Shown here: piece after piece, positions 16,954-25,219 of the stretch
Layout of the letters: the number at the start of each line of letters is the position of its first letter
Position numbering within the stretch: position 1 is the stretch's first letter
NCBI RefSeq assembly: GCF_006352475.1
Contig: NZ_VCMZ01000001.1
Location: 930,001-994,000, forward strand
Reading direction: 5' to 3'
DNA: 64,000 nucleotides
Source: Acinetobacter pullicarnis
GTDB taxonomy: Bacteria > Pseudomonadota > Gammaproteobacteria > Pseudomonadales > Moraxellaceae
The notes under the pieces: model-generated
Databases searched by the model: none
The model's input: only the letters and a program-made list of their open reading frames with translations
What the model was told of the DNA's origin: nothing
Program-made: the position numbers and the translations under genes

Positions 16954-17934
16954 ATGCAAAGCTATAATGAAAATATAATCTATTTTATTAATAATTTGAA
17001 GTCTAATGAGAGAATGGGTGTAATCCACTTTTATGCTTCTTCATCTTTTGAAAGTAATGATTACTATGATGAGGCAAAGTTAGAGATTGAAGTACAATAC
17101 ACATCTCTGTCTGAGCATGAACAATATAAAATTAATTTATTTAGTTCAAGTTATCGTTTAGACAAAAAAATAAATAGTGAATTAGGAGGGAGAGCAAGTA
17201 TCTCTAGTAGTAGCCCAGACAGTCTTGGCGCTATTTTCGTAGATCCTACGTCACTTCGTGGAAACAGGGTCGGTAGTCTAGTCATGAGCTATATAGTAAG
17301 ATGGCTCAAGCAGTTTCCTGAAGAAACAGTAGTAAATAAAATAGATTTTCGACCTGAAAAGGAAGAGATGGCTAAAAGATTTTATGCTAAATTTTGTATA
17401 CCCCTAAATGGCTATACAAAAATTGGCTTATTAATTGATAATGATAACTGGGCCGAAAATATAAAAGAAGCCTCATTAGAAGACTTTGTTTATGACATTT
17501 GGTCTAAGCAAGAAGAAATTAAATTCTTAGAGCTAAAAAATGAAGAGGGACATTCTAAACTTAGTAAGAGTAATAGTGAAATCTATACTTGGAAAAGTAT
17601 ATTTCTTGGGTTAGATGAAATTGAATTTAATCAAGATGTTTTTATTCCTAATGGGTTTGATATTTATTTTAATGAATTTAATAATAATTTTAAAAAAGAT
17701 AGAGACGTTTTGAGGAGATTGATTAACGACTATGGTAGTTTGGAATATAAATTGGAAAGAGAAACCTTGATTTATAACAATATTAAAAAAGCGATAGCAA
17801 GGGAGAGCGTTGAAAGAGCAAGAGTTGTTAAAATTAATTATATTTTTAGAATAATAAAATGGAGATTAATTAATTACTCTCCAATTCTTATTATATTGTT
17901 TGCTGGTTATTTTCTGTATAAAAATTCGTTTTGA
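16954..17934 (+). CDS. Hypothetical protein with GNAT-like segment and C-terminal membrane anchor
   Basis: The 326-aa protein is not assignable to a named family. Residues about 90-150 look like an acetyltransferase (GNAT) core: GAIFVDPTSLRGNRVGSLV resembles the acetyl-CoA loop (R-x-x-x-G), and KRFYAKF resembles the C-terminal RFYxKxGF motif. A charged, helical middle (190-290) follows, and the protein ends in a basic patch plus one membrane helix (YSPILIILFAGYFLY). Codon use is AT-rich as in its upstream neighbour. The pairing with a 3-TM protein suggests a membrane-associated two-protein system; function is unknown. Confidence 0.6.
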   Translation: MQSYNENIIYFINNLKSNERMGVIHFYASSSFESNDYYDEAKLEIEVQYTSLSEHEQYKINLFSSSYRLDKKINSELGGRASISSSSPDSLGAIFVDPTSLRGNRVGSLVMSYIVRWLKQFPEETVVNKIDFRPEKEEMAKRFYAKFCIPLNGYTKIGLLIDNDNWAENIKEASLEDFVYDIWSKQEEIKFLELKNEEGHSKLSKSNSEIYTWKSIFLGLDEIEFNQDVFIPNGFDIYFNEFNNNFKKDRDVLRRLINDYGSLEYKLERETLIYNNIKKAIARESVERARVVKINYIFRIIKWRLINYSPILIILFAGYFLYKNSF

Positions 17935-18131
17935 TTATTTTTGATTTTAAAATATCCTTTATTTTTCAATTTATTAACGTTTTATCTTGCATGGTAATAA
18001 TTTGGATTTTTGGGCTATCTAAGACTTCTAATATTTTACTTTGTCTAGATTCAGAAAATGTATTAACCCCCAATTAAAACGGACACTCAAAATTAAGATC
18101 TAGGCATAGAACTAGAGTTAAGGAGTGTCTT

Positions 18132-18518
18132 ATGGAACGTATTGAAGTTATTACATCAGTTCAACGTCGTAGACGTTATACAGGTCAACAGAAAGCACAG
18201 TTTGTTGCCCTGACCATGCAGCCCGGATCATCCGTTTCTTCTGTTGCCAGGCAGTATGGCATTACCCCAAGTTTACTGTTTAAATGGAAAAAACTTATGC
18301 AAGATGGTGGGGTAACTGCTGTGGAAGCCAATGATCAAGTCGCCAGTGTTTCAGACTACAACGCACTACTAAAAAAAGTAAAACAGCTTGAACAAATGTT
18401 AGGTCGAAAGACTGTCGAAGCAGAAATTCTCAAAGATGCCTTAGAGCTTGCACAGACAAAAAAGTACATATCGCACATGCCCTTATTGCCGCCAGACGAT
18501 ACCCAATACAGCAAATAG
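18132..18518 (+). CDS. IS3-family transposase OrfA (IS2 group)
   Basis: The 128-aa protein has an N-terminal helix-turn-helix (RRRYTGQQKAQFVAL, then SSVARQYGITPSLLFKWKK) and a leucine-zipper-like helix (LLKKVKQLEQMLGRKTVEAEIL) that serves multimerisation. The IS2-type KKYISHMPLLPPDD tail follows the slippery site. Alone it acts as a regulator of transposition. Its 3' part overlaps the start of the OrfB frame, and A6G at 18458-18464 allows fusion. Confidence 0.88.
   Translation: MERIEVITSVQRRRRYTGQQKAQFVALTMQPGSSVSSVARQYGITPSLLFKWKKLMQDGGVTAVEANDQVASVSDYNALLKKVKQLEQMLGRKTVEAEILKDALELAQTKKYISHMPLLPPDDTQYSK
18458..18464 (+). other. Programmed -1 ribosomal frameshift site (A AAA AAG)
   Basis: The heptamer A-AAA-AAG lies in the correct phase of the OrfA frame (codons AAA 18459-18461, AAG 18462-18464). 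Slipping back one base enters the OrfB frame, which is open from there to 19351. Confidence 0.85.
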
Positions 18519-19351
18519 CCGTAACCGTAATACTCGGTGTTTCGAGATCGAACCTTTATCGACGATTAAAGCAGCCAAACATGATCTCTCGTTCGAGGTA
18601 TAACAAAGTAGAGGATCACATTTTACTGCCTATGATTCGGGACATCTGTGACCAACGACCGAGCAATGGCTATCGGCGTGTTACTGCTCACCTCAATCGT
18701 CACTTAAAGGCAAATACGATATCATTGAAACAAGTGAATCATAAGCGTATTTACCGCATCATGAAGCAGAGCGATTTACTTTTAACTCGATCTGAGCCAC
18801 TTCAGAATGATCGTACACATGAAGGCAAAGTCATTGTGTCTGCGTCGGATAAGAGATGGTGTTCAGATGGCTTCGAGATTAAATGTTGGAATGGTGAAAA
18901 AGTACGGGTGATCTTTAGCTTAGACTGCTGTGATCGAGAGATCATGAGCTATGCTGCAACGACTGAAGGAATCAGCAGTGAAATGGTCTGTGACGTGCTT
19001 GTGCAGAGTATGGAGCGACGTTTCGGTGCAGTCTCTCATCTACCACAAAGGGTTGAATGGCTGACAGATAATGGCAGTTGTTACATCGCTCGATCAACAC
19101 GCACATTCGCTCAATCATTAGGTTTTCTTGTTTGTACAACGCCAATTCGTAGCCCACAAAGCAATGGCATGGCTGAAGCGTTTGTTAAAACCTTAAAGCG
19201 GGATTATGTCTATTTGAGTGATGTACCAGATGCAGAAACAGTCATGAGCTATTTACCCATCTGGATTGAAGACTATAATTGCAATCATCCGCATAGTGGG
19301 CTAAAAATGAAATCCCCTCGGGAGTTTCGCTCGATAAAATTAGCAAGTTAA
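18464..19351 (+). CDS. IS3-family transposase OrfB, DDE integrase domain
   Basis: The frame entered by -1 frameshifting encodes about 295 aa; an internal ATG at 18581 gives 256 aa. It holds an HTH_21-like region (RPSNGYRRVTAHLNRH) and an rve integrase core. The DDE residues lie in WCSDGFEI, WLTDNGSCY and SPQSNGMAEAFVKTLK (the IS3-type E, DDE(35)E). It makes the OrfAB transposase. No disabling mutation is seen, so the element may be active. Confidence 0.88.
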   Translation, partial: VHIAHALIAARRYPIQQIAVTVILGVSRSNLYRRLKQPNMISRSRYNKVEDHILLPMIRDICDQRPSNGYRRVTAHLNRHLKANTISLKQVNHKRIYRIMKQSDLLLTRSEPLQNDRTHEGKVIVSASDKRWCSDGFEIKCWNGEKVRVIFSLDCCDREIMSYAATTEGISSEMVCDVLVQSMERRFGAVSHLPQRVEWLTDNGSCYIARSTRTFAQSLGFLVCTTPIRSPQSNGMAEAFVKTLKRDYVYLSDVPDAETVMSYLPIWIEDYNCNHPHSGLKMKSPREFRSIKLAS

Positions 19352-19499
19352 CTGTCCGTTTTTACGGGGGCTAACACACATTAATGTAACAATCTCGAAA
19401 TATGTATCAAAAATCTTGCATTATCTGTCATTCAGCGACCATTACCTGAAGGCTTTAAGATATCGAAATTCCGAAAGTTATCGCCTCCAATCAAGTAAT

Positions 19500-19530
19500 A
19501 AAAAATAGAGCCATTAGGCTCTATTTTTTA
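19500..19530. terminator. Bidirectional rho-independent terminator
   Basis: AAAAATAGAGCC-ATTA-GGCTCTATTTTTT is a near-perfect stem with A and T tracts on both sides. It lies 62 bp beyond the nrdB stop on that gene's strand and may terminate nrdB. If the flanking repeats mark an element end, it lies inside the element. Confidence 0.8.
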
Positions 19531-19548
19531 TTTCAAGGAAATTTCATT

Positions 19549-19574
19549 TGTCGCTAAGGAAAACTTATATGTCG
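19549..19574 (+). repeat. Opposed CGACA-type repeats next to nrdB (possible right transposon end)
   Basis: On the minus strand the sequence reads CGACATATAAGTT then CGACAAATGAAAT, 21 bp apart. The first matches the 16357-16483 repeats in 12 of 13 leading positions. The orientation is inverted relative to the left cluster. The site ends 19 bp from the nrdB stop codon. Confidence 0.4.
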
Positions 19575-19592
19575 CCTACGCAACTCAAAACC

Positions 19593-20876
19593 TTACCAGC
19601 TTAACGCACCGCCAGTTTGATAATCAGTCACACGCGTTTCAAAGAAGTTCTTCTCTTTACGCAAGTCCATCATCTCAGACATCCATTGGAATGGATTGGT
19701 CACACCCGCAAATTGCTCTGGTAAGCCAAGTTGTGCAAGACGGCGGTTACAGATGAATTTTAAGTATTCTTCCATCATGCTGGCATTCATACCAAGTACA
19801 CCGCGTGGCATAGTGTCACGTGCGTATTCGATTTCAAGAATAGTACCTTCCAAAATCATTTGAATGACTTCTTCTTGGAATTCAGCAGTCCACAAATGCG
19901 GGTTCTCAATCTTGATTTGGTTAATCATATCGATACCAAAGTTCAAGTGCATTGATTCGTCACGTAAGATGTATTGGAATTGCTCAGCAACACCATTCAT
20001 TTTATTACGACGACCCATACTCAAGATTTGACTGAAACCACAATAGAAGAAGATACCTTCAAGGACGCAATAGAATGCGATCAAGTTGCGAAGCAAGATT
20101 TGATCTGTTTCAGGAGTACCCGTTTTAAAGGTTGGATCACTGAGCGATTGTGTATATTTCAGACCCCAAGCGGCTTTACGTGCAACTGATGGGACTTCGC
20201 GATACATGTTGAAGACTTCGCCTTCGTCCATGCCCAAAGACTCGATACAGTATTGGTAAGCATGGGTGTGAATCGCTTCTTCAAATGCTTGACGCAAAAT
20301 ATACTGACGGCATTCTGGGTTGGTAATATGACGGTAAATTGCCAAAATTAGATTGTTGGCAACCAGTGAGTCAGCAGTGGAGAAGAAGCCCAAAGAACGC
20401 ATCACGATGGTACGTTCATCGTCGGTTAAACCGCCTTCAGATTTCCAAAGTGCGATGTCTTGGGTCATGTTAACTTCTTGTGGCATCCAATGGTTTGCAC
20501 ATCCATCCAGATACTTCTGCCAAGCCCACTCGTATTTAAACGGAACCAATTGGTTTAAGTCAGCGCGGCAGTTGATCATTGCTTTATCATCAACTTCCAC
20601 ACGACCAGCACCCATTTCGAGTTCTTCTAGACCAGGCGCAACATCAAGATGCTCTAGGGATGCAGATGCTCTTGCCAACGGATCGGCTGGATCTGTTGCT
20701 CGATTTGTACGGGCTCCAGCGGATTGTACAGCAGCCACATGCGGCGATGATGACTGTGCATCAGATACCACTTGTGTAGCAGGCGTTTCCTGCGTGCTGA
20801 CGGTTTTAGGCTGGTGTTCAGGTGTAGCCGGTTTCTGCGAATCATCTTCAAAATCGTCCCAATTTAGGATAGACAT
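19593..20876 (-). CDS. nrdB: Ribonucleoside-diphosphate reductase beta subunit (class Ia)
   Basis: The 427-aa R2 subunit houses the diferric-tyrosyl radical cofactor used by NrdA to make dNDPs. Iron ligands are seen in [13 protein letters not shown] and DESMHLNFG, and the C-terminal tail that docks on NrdA ends in GGALSW. The first ~85 residues are a low-complexity Pro/Ala/Ser/Gln-rich extension after [12 protein letters not shown], beyond the E. coli R2 core. It is not directly coupled to nrdA: nearly 1 kb, a terminator, its own promoter and a small ORF intervene. Confidence 0.95.
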   Translation of the reverse strand: MSILNWDDFEDDSQKPATPEHQPKTVSTQETPATQVVSDAQSSSPHVAAVQSAGARTNRATDPADPLARASASLEHLDVAPGLEELEMGAGRVEVDDKAMINCRADLNQLVPFKYEWAWQKYLDGCANHWMPQEVNMTQDIALWKSEGGLTDDERTIVMRSLGFFSTADSLVANNLILAIYRHITNPECRQYILRQAFEEAIHTHAYQYCIESLGMDEGEVFNMYREVPSVARKAAWGLKYTQSLSDPTFKTGTPETDQILLRNLIAFYCVLEGIFFYCGFSQILSMGRRNKMNGVAEQFQYILRDESMHLNFGIDMINQIKIENPHLWTAEFQEEVIQMILEGTILEIEYARDTMPRGVLGMNASMMEEYLKFICNRRLAQLGLPEQFAGVTNPFQWMSEMMDLRKEKNFFETRVTDYQTGGALSW

Positions 20877-21014
20877 ATCAAATACTCTCTTCGTTACTTA
20901 TATCTTTTATCTGACATCTGCTTCAAGGAGATGTCATGAATATACGGGTGCCATGTGTAAGTAAAATTAATTTTTACGCCTCATAGCTTGATTTAAACAA
21001 CAATGCAAAGCCTT

Positions 21015-21140
21015 TTATTTATCTTGCTGACGCTGTTTACGAAATTTTAGAAATGCATAAACGATTGGCGTGTAGAAGAAAATAAAGGCGGCTACCAGCA
21101 CACTTAGTCCAAGCATATAGTTATGGGTCATGTGTGGCAC
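21015..21140 (-). CDS. 41-aa single-helix membrane protein upstream of nrdB
   Basis: A short minus-strand frame encodes 41 aa from a GTG (MPHMTHNYMLGLSVLV...) or 38 aa from the ATG at 21131. A membrane helix (LGLSVLVAAFIFFYTPIVYAFL) is followed by a basic tail KFRKQRQQDK, a positive-inside topology. GAGG sits seven bases before the GTG, which favours that start. It lies between the NrdR-controlled promoter and nrdB on the same strand, so it is probably co-transcribed. No family is recognised; its compact, well-formed membrane architecture argues that it is real. Confidence 0.6.
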   Translation of the reverse strand: MPHMTHNYMLGLSVLVAAFIFFYTPIVYAFLKFRKQRQQDK

Positions 21141-21413
21141 GGTATTACCTCAAGCATTGATTCAATTCCCTCATCTCGTACAAACCCTGTGATTATCACT
21201 TTATTGGGCTGCCCCTTTTTTAACGAGATTAAGTCGGGGGTTAAGGGCATGAAAAAAATTAATCGATGACGAAAAATTTATAGATGTTTAAACCGTATCG
21301 ATAACTTCAAAACCTGTCATTTTGATCTAAATAAAAACCAAAAACGTCGCTTGAAAAAATGATACAGAATTGGTTTTCCATCATGGGTTATGCATGAATG
21401 GATAATGTCGGCC

Positions 21414-21471
21414 ATTATATAGGACTACATAATGTTGTGTATAGTAGAAAAAAAAATACTATATATTGTGT
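21414..21471 (-). promoter_or_regulatory. NrdR-regulated promoter of the nrdB transcript
   Basis: Two NrdR-box-like 16-mers lie exactly 31 bp apart: CTACATAATGTTGTGT (21425-21440) and ATACTATATATTGTGT (21456-21471). The second is close to the NrdR consensus acaCwATATATwGTGT. On the minus strand a perfect TATAAT -10 hexamer (21414-21419) lies so that box 1 covers the -35 region, the geometry of NrdR repression. The predicted leader to the small ORF is about 265 nt. Nothing else in 21141-21812 can be named apart from the nrdA terminator. Confidence 0.7.
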
Positions 21472-21739
21472 TTTTTGTGATCAGACCTCTATTTTGCTGT
21501 CGCTAAAATCAGCAAAAGCTAGCCTAGGTTGAGCTTCAGCTTTTACGTGTGACAATATTTAATCACTCGCACTGTCTTTTCACTTTTCGATGATTTGAAA
21601 AATTAATAAAACTAAAAAAAATCAAAGTTTTTTCAATTGAAAAGTAATCTTGTCTAGCACCAAAATATGATTTGCTCAACTCAGAGCGTGCCCGATGAAG
21701 TTGTCATTTAGCGCGACGACATTAAGACCAAATCCGTGA

Positions 21740-21776
21740 TAAAAAAGCCCTCTTGCATCGTGCAAGAGGGCTTTGT
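21740..21776 (-). terminator. Rho-independent terminator of nrdA
   Basis: AGCCCTCTTGCA-TCG-TGCAAGAGGGCT is a perfect 12-bp stem with T-tract on the minus strand (and partly on the plus), 37 bp past the nrdA stop. Confidence 0.9.
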
Positions 21777-21812
21777 TTTGCTATCTACTTTGACCTAGAT
21801 AGCCGAAAAGTC

Positions 21813-24638
21813 TTATTGGCAAGCTTCACAATCTGGATTATCAATCGAGCAGGCCAATGGTACTGGCGCAGCTTGAGCGAAATCATCATCAATTGCAGCA
21901 GCTTCAACCGCTTTCACTGGGGCAACGGCAGCCGCGACTACAGGTGCAGCAGTGGCTTTAACCGCGTTCAACGCGCCGGTATTAATCGTTGATTTCTCAG
22001 CAGAAGTTGCACCTAAAGCACGGAGGTAATAGGTGGTTTTGAGGCCACGTAACCATGCCATTTTATAGGTCAAGTCCAGTTTCTTACCATTTGCGCCTGA
22101 AATATACAGGTTCAACGATTGGGCTTGATCGATCCATTTTTGGCGACGTGATGCAGCATCAACAATCCAACGTGGCTCAACTTCGAACGCTGTTGCAAAG
22201 ATAGCTTTTAACTCTTCTGGGATACGCGCAATTTTTTGCACAGAACCTTCGTAGTGTTTTAGGTCGTTAACCATCACCACATCCCATAGACCACGTTCTT
22301 TTAACGCACGAACGAGGTAAGGGTTGATTACGGTGAATTCACCAGATAAGTTTGACTTCACATATAAGTTTTGGAAAGTCGGCTCAATTGATTGTGACAC
22401 ACCACAAATATTTGAAATGGTTGCAGTCGGTGCAATCGCCATCACGTTCGAGTTACGCATACCGTCTTTCTGTACTTTGGCACGTAAGCTGTCCCAATCC
22501 AGACGTTGAGTACGGTCAACTTCGAACATACGTTCTGGACGAGTTTTTGCAACAAGATCCAAAGAGTCGATTGGCAGAATACCTTGATCCCACAATGAAC
22601 CTTTGAATGTTTCGTAGCTACCGCGTTCAACAGCAAGATCACTCGAGGTACGGATCGCATAGTAGCTGATCACTTCCATCGATTCATCTGCAAATTCAAC
22701 TGCTTCATCAGAACCATAAGCCATGCCCATTTCATATAAAGCATCTTGGAAGCCCATGATGCCCATACCGACTGGACGATGTTTCATGTTTGAAGTTTTG
22801 GCTTGTGGCACTGCGTAGTAGTTGATATCGATAACGTTATCAAGCATACGTACAGCTGTTTTTACCGTTGCAGCCAATTTCTCACGGTTTAATACACCAC
22901 CAAGTACGTGTTGTACCAAGTTGATCGAACCTAAGTTACACACCGCGATTTCATCTTGGCTTGTATTTAAGGTGATTTCAGTACACAGGTTGGATGAATG
23001 TACTACGCCAACATGTTGTTGTGGTGAACGTAAGTTACATACGTCTTTGAAGGTAATCCAAGGATGACCTGTTTCAAACAACATTGACAGCATTTTACGC
23101 CACAAGTCTTTCGCACGAAGTTTCTTGTGTAGCATGTTGGTTTCTTTGGCAATGCCTTCATAGTATGCATAGCGTTCAGCAAATTCAGCACCAGTTAAAT
23201 CATGCAAGTCTGGGGTTTCTGAAGGGGTGAACAAGGTCCACTCAGCATCTTCAAATACACGTTGCATAAATAAATCTGGAACCCAGTTTGCTGTATTCAT
23301 GTCATGGGTACGACGACGGTCATCACCGGTATTTTTACGTAGCTCTAGGAATTCTTCGATGTCTAAGTGCCAAGTTTCTAAATACGCACAAACTGCACCT
23401 TTACGTTTACCACCTTGGTTGACTGCAACGGCAGTATCGTTGGCAACTTTAAGGAACGGTACAACACCTTGAGACTTACCATTGGTGCCTTTGATGTATG
23501 AGTTCAATGCACGAACCGGAGTCCAGTCATTGCCCAAACCGCCAGCCCATTTAGACAACATCGCATTGTCACGCATTGCGCCATAGATGTTATAGAGGTC
23601 ATCTGCAATGGTAGTGAGGTAGCAACTTGAAAGTTGTGGACGTAGCGTACCTGCGTTGAACAAGGTTGGCGTAGAAGCCATATAGTCAAAGCTAGACAAT
23701 AAGTTATAGAACTCAATTGCCGATTCTTCACGTTTGGCTTCGTTTAATGAAAGCCCCATTGAAACACGCATAAAGAACAATTGTGGCAGTTCGAAGCGTA
23801 CGCCATTGGAATGGATGAAGTAACGGTCAAATAGGGTTTGTAAGCCAAGATAAGTAAATTGGTTTGAACGCTCTGGTTTAATCGCAGCCGCCAATTTCTT
23901 CAGGTCAAAGTTGAGTAATTCTGGAGAAACCAGTTCTAACTCAATACCTTTTTTCAGGAAAGTTTCTAAAGCTTCACCTTCAGGCGTATCTTGTGGCAAA
24001 CCTAAGAATGCTAAACCCGTTGCAACCAATTCATGACTGAGTAAACGTGCAGTCACATACGTATAGTTCGGCTCATGTTCGATACGAGTACGGGTTGCCA
24101 TCATCATGGTGGTGGCAATATCCGATGCTTTTACACCGTTGTAAAGGTTTTTGATGGTCTCATCAATAATCGCTTGTACATCGATTCCATCTAAACCAGC
24201 AGCGGCTAATTTGATGCTTTTTTCGAGTGCACCTAAATCAAGCGGCTGTAATTGCCCATTGGCATCGGTAATTTGTAGCGTTGGATGGTGATTCGCGCCA
24301 GTTTGTTTACGTGCGTTGGCACGTTGTTCGCGATAGATCACATAAGCACGTGCGACTTTTTGTTCGCCTGTACGCATCAAAGCCAATTCGACTTGATCTT
24401 GAATTTCTTCAATATGAATCGTGCCACCCGAAGGTAAACGACGACTAAAGGTATTGAGGACCATTTCGGTCATTTGTGAGATACGGTCATGAATTCGGCT
24501 GGAATCAGCGCTATTTTGACCTTCTACTGCGAGAAAGGCTTTGCCTATTGCTACAGAAATTTTATCTGCATCAAAAATGGCAACATCACCAGTGCGTTTT
24601 ATCACTTGCAGTTGACCAGGTGTATTGATTGCGCTCAT
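21813..24638 (-). CDS. nrdA: Ribonucleoside-diphosphate reductase alpha subunit (class Ia)
   Basis: The 941-aa catalytic R1 subunit reduces NDPs with electrons from thioredoxin/glutaredoxin. It begins with an ATP-cone (residues about 8-105) followed by what looks like a second, partial cone (about 120-215), as in Pseudomonas NrdA, explaining the length beyond E. coli. Active-site regions seen are NLCTEITLNTS (with the NxCxE motif) and VAIAPTATISNICG. The C-terminal redox pair lies in NPDCEACQ. It sits upstream of, but is separately terminated from, nrdB. Paired NrdR boxes lie upstream. Confidence 0.95.
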   Translation of the reverse strand: MSAINTPGQLQVIKRTGDVAIFDADKISVAIGKAFLAVEGQNSADSSRIHDRISQMTEMVLNTFSRRLPSGGTIHIEEIQDQVELALMRTGEQKVARAYVIYREQRANARKQTGANHHPTLQITDANGQLQPLDLGALEKSIKLAAAGLDGIDVQAIIDETIKNLYNGVKASDIATTMMMATRTRIEHEPNYTYVTARLLSHELVATGLAFLGLPQDTPEGEALETFLKKGIELELVSPELLNFDLKKLAAAIKPERSNQFTYLGLQTLFDRYFIHSNGVRFELPQLFFMRVSMGLSLNEAKREESAIEFYNLLSSFDYMASTPTLFNAGTLRPQLSSCYLTTIADDLYNIYGAMRDNAMLSKWAGGLGNDWTPVRALNSYIKGTNGKSQGVVPFLKVANDTAVAVNQGGKRKGAVCAYLETWHLDIEEFLELRKNTGDDRRRTHDMNTANWVPDLFMQRVFEDAEWTLFTPSETPDLHDLTGAEFAERYAYYEGIAKETNMLHKKLRAKDLWRKMLSMLFETGHPWITFKDVCNLRSPQQHVGVVHSSNLCTEITLNTSQDEIAVCNLGSINLVQHVLGGVLNREKLAATVKTAVRMLDNVIDINYYAVPQAKTSNMKHRPVGMGIMGFQDALYEMGMAYGSDEAVEFADESMEVISYYAIRTSSDLAVERGSYETFKGSLWDQGILPIDSLDLVAKTRPERMFEVDRTQRLDWDSLRAKVQKDGMRNSNVMAIAPTATISNICGVSQSIEPTFQNLYVKSNLSGEFTVINPYLVRALKERGLWDVVMVNDLKHYEGSVQKIARIPEELKAIFATAFEVEPRWIVDAASRRQKWIDQAQSLNLYISGANGKKLDLTYKMAWLRGLKTTYYLRALGATSAEKSTINTGALNAVKATAAPVVAAAVAPVKAVEAAAIDDDFAQAAPVPLACSIDNPDCEACQ

Positions 24639-24724
24639 TGTCAGCTTCGCTCCATTGGCATCATTTTTTATGTTAATTGCCCATATAAATCGGATGTTTT
24701 GTCACCACGACATTTTAGGACAAA

Positions 24725-24772
24725 ACACAAGACTTAGTGGTTTAGTTCGATTTTGAACACAAGATACGGTAA
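24725..24772 (-). promoter_or_regulatory. Paired NrdR boxes upstream of nrdA
   Basis: ACACAAGACTTAGTGG (24725-24740) and ACACAAGATACGGTAA (24757-24772) resemble the NrdR box and are 32 bp apart, three helical turns. They lie 87-134 bp before the nrdA start, and a TAAAAT -10-like hexamer (24712-24717) sits just downstream. nrdA therefore seems to have its own NrdR-repressed promoter. Confidence 0.65.
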
Positions 24773-24931
24773 ATTTTCGCTTAGATCAATATTGACATTT
24801 TTATAAAAATTTTTCTAAAAAATTTAACGGGATTTTAACAAATAGTTAGCATGGAATGCGTATCTTGAGTGAGGTCATATACAGCAAGGCGTAGTGTATC
24901 AAAGTCTGCTTTTAACCCGTATAGATAACTA

Positions 24932-24940
24932 TGTGGATAA
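24932..24940. promoter_or_regulatory. Perfect DnaA-box 9-mer upstream of nrdA
   Basis: TGTGGATAA is the complement of the consensus DnaA box TTATCCACA. It lies about 294 bp upstream of nrdA. DnaA control of nrd genes is known in E. coli, but a single 9-mer can occur by chance. The rest of the 24639-25219 intergenic region is AT-rich without a further feature except the bfmR palindrome. Confidence 0.3.
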
Positions 24941-25125
24941 GTGAAAAAAAGTGAAATCAATCACTCACAATCTATACAATCCATGTGCAAGGGGTCAAAA
25001 AAAACACGTGTCGTCATTTTTTGATCGGGCAGTGCATTTTATTTGGAAAAAAGCAAACAATTCAATGCTTAAAAAAAATATAACAAAACGATACGCTCCT
25101 GTATCAGTTTGGTGAATGAGGTCTT

Positions 25126-25140
25126 GTTTACAATGTAAAC
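25126..25140. promoter_or_regulatory. Perfect 15-bp palindrome upstream of bfmR
   Basis: GTTTACA-A-TGTAAAC, a perfect 7-1-7 dyad, lies 80 bp before the bfmR start. OmpR-type regulators often autoregulate, so this may be a BfmR or other regulator site. Confidence 0.4.
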
Positions 25141-25219
25141 GTGTGTATATTGCAAATTATAAATGTCTTATATCTGACGGATTTATAGACAATCAAAAAT
25201 TTAGAGAAGGGGCATATAG

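Larger units (their letters stand above)
18059..19378 (+). mobile_element. IS3-family (IS2 group) insertion sequence, intact
   Basis: A 1320-bp element is bounded by imperfect inverted repeats: TGTATTAACCCCC...AAAACGGACA at the left and the complement of TGTGTTAGCCCCC...AAAACGGACA at the right. It encodes OrfA and OrfB joined by a programmed -1 frameshift. Length, end sequence and protein type match the IS2 group. No clear 5-bp target duplication was found, so ends or flanks may have changed. It sits downstream of the two orphan genes. Confidence 0.85.

Noticed and set aside
19401..19494. Short frame after the IS ending in RPLPEGFKISKFRKL, weakly HsdS-like
   Set aside because: About 36 codons without a start; the similarity to restriction specificity subunits rests on a few residues and is not convincing.
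20353..20964. 203-aa frame on the plus strand opposite nrdB
   Set aside because: It is antisense to the conserved nrdB coding sequence and runs into its promoter region; no ribosome binding site or recognisable domain. nrdB is certain, so this is a shadow.
21699..21733. GTTGTCATTTAGCG and CGACATTAAG near the nrdA terminator, resembling the CGACA repeats
   Set aside because: Only about half of the repeat positions match and spacing differs, so a chance match is more likely than another element end.
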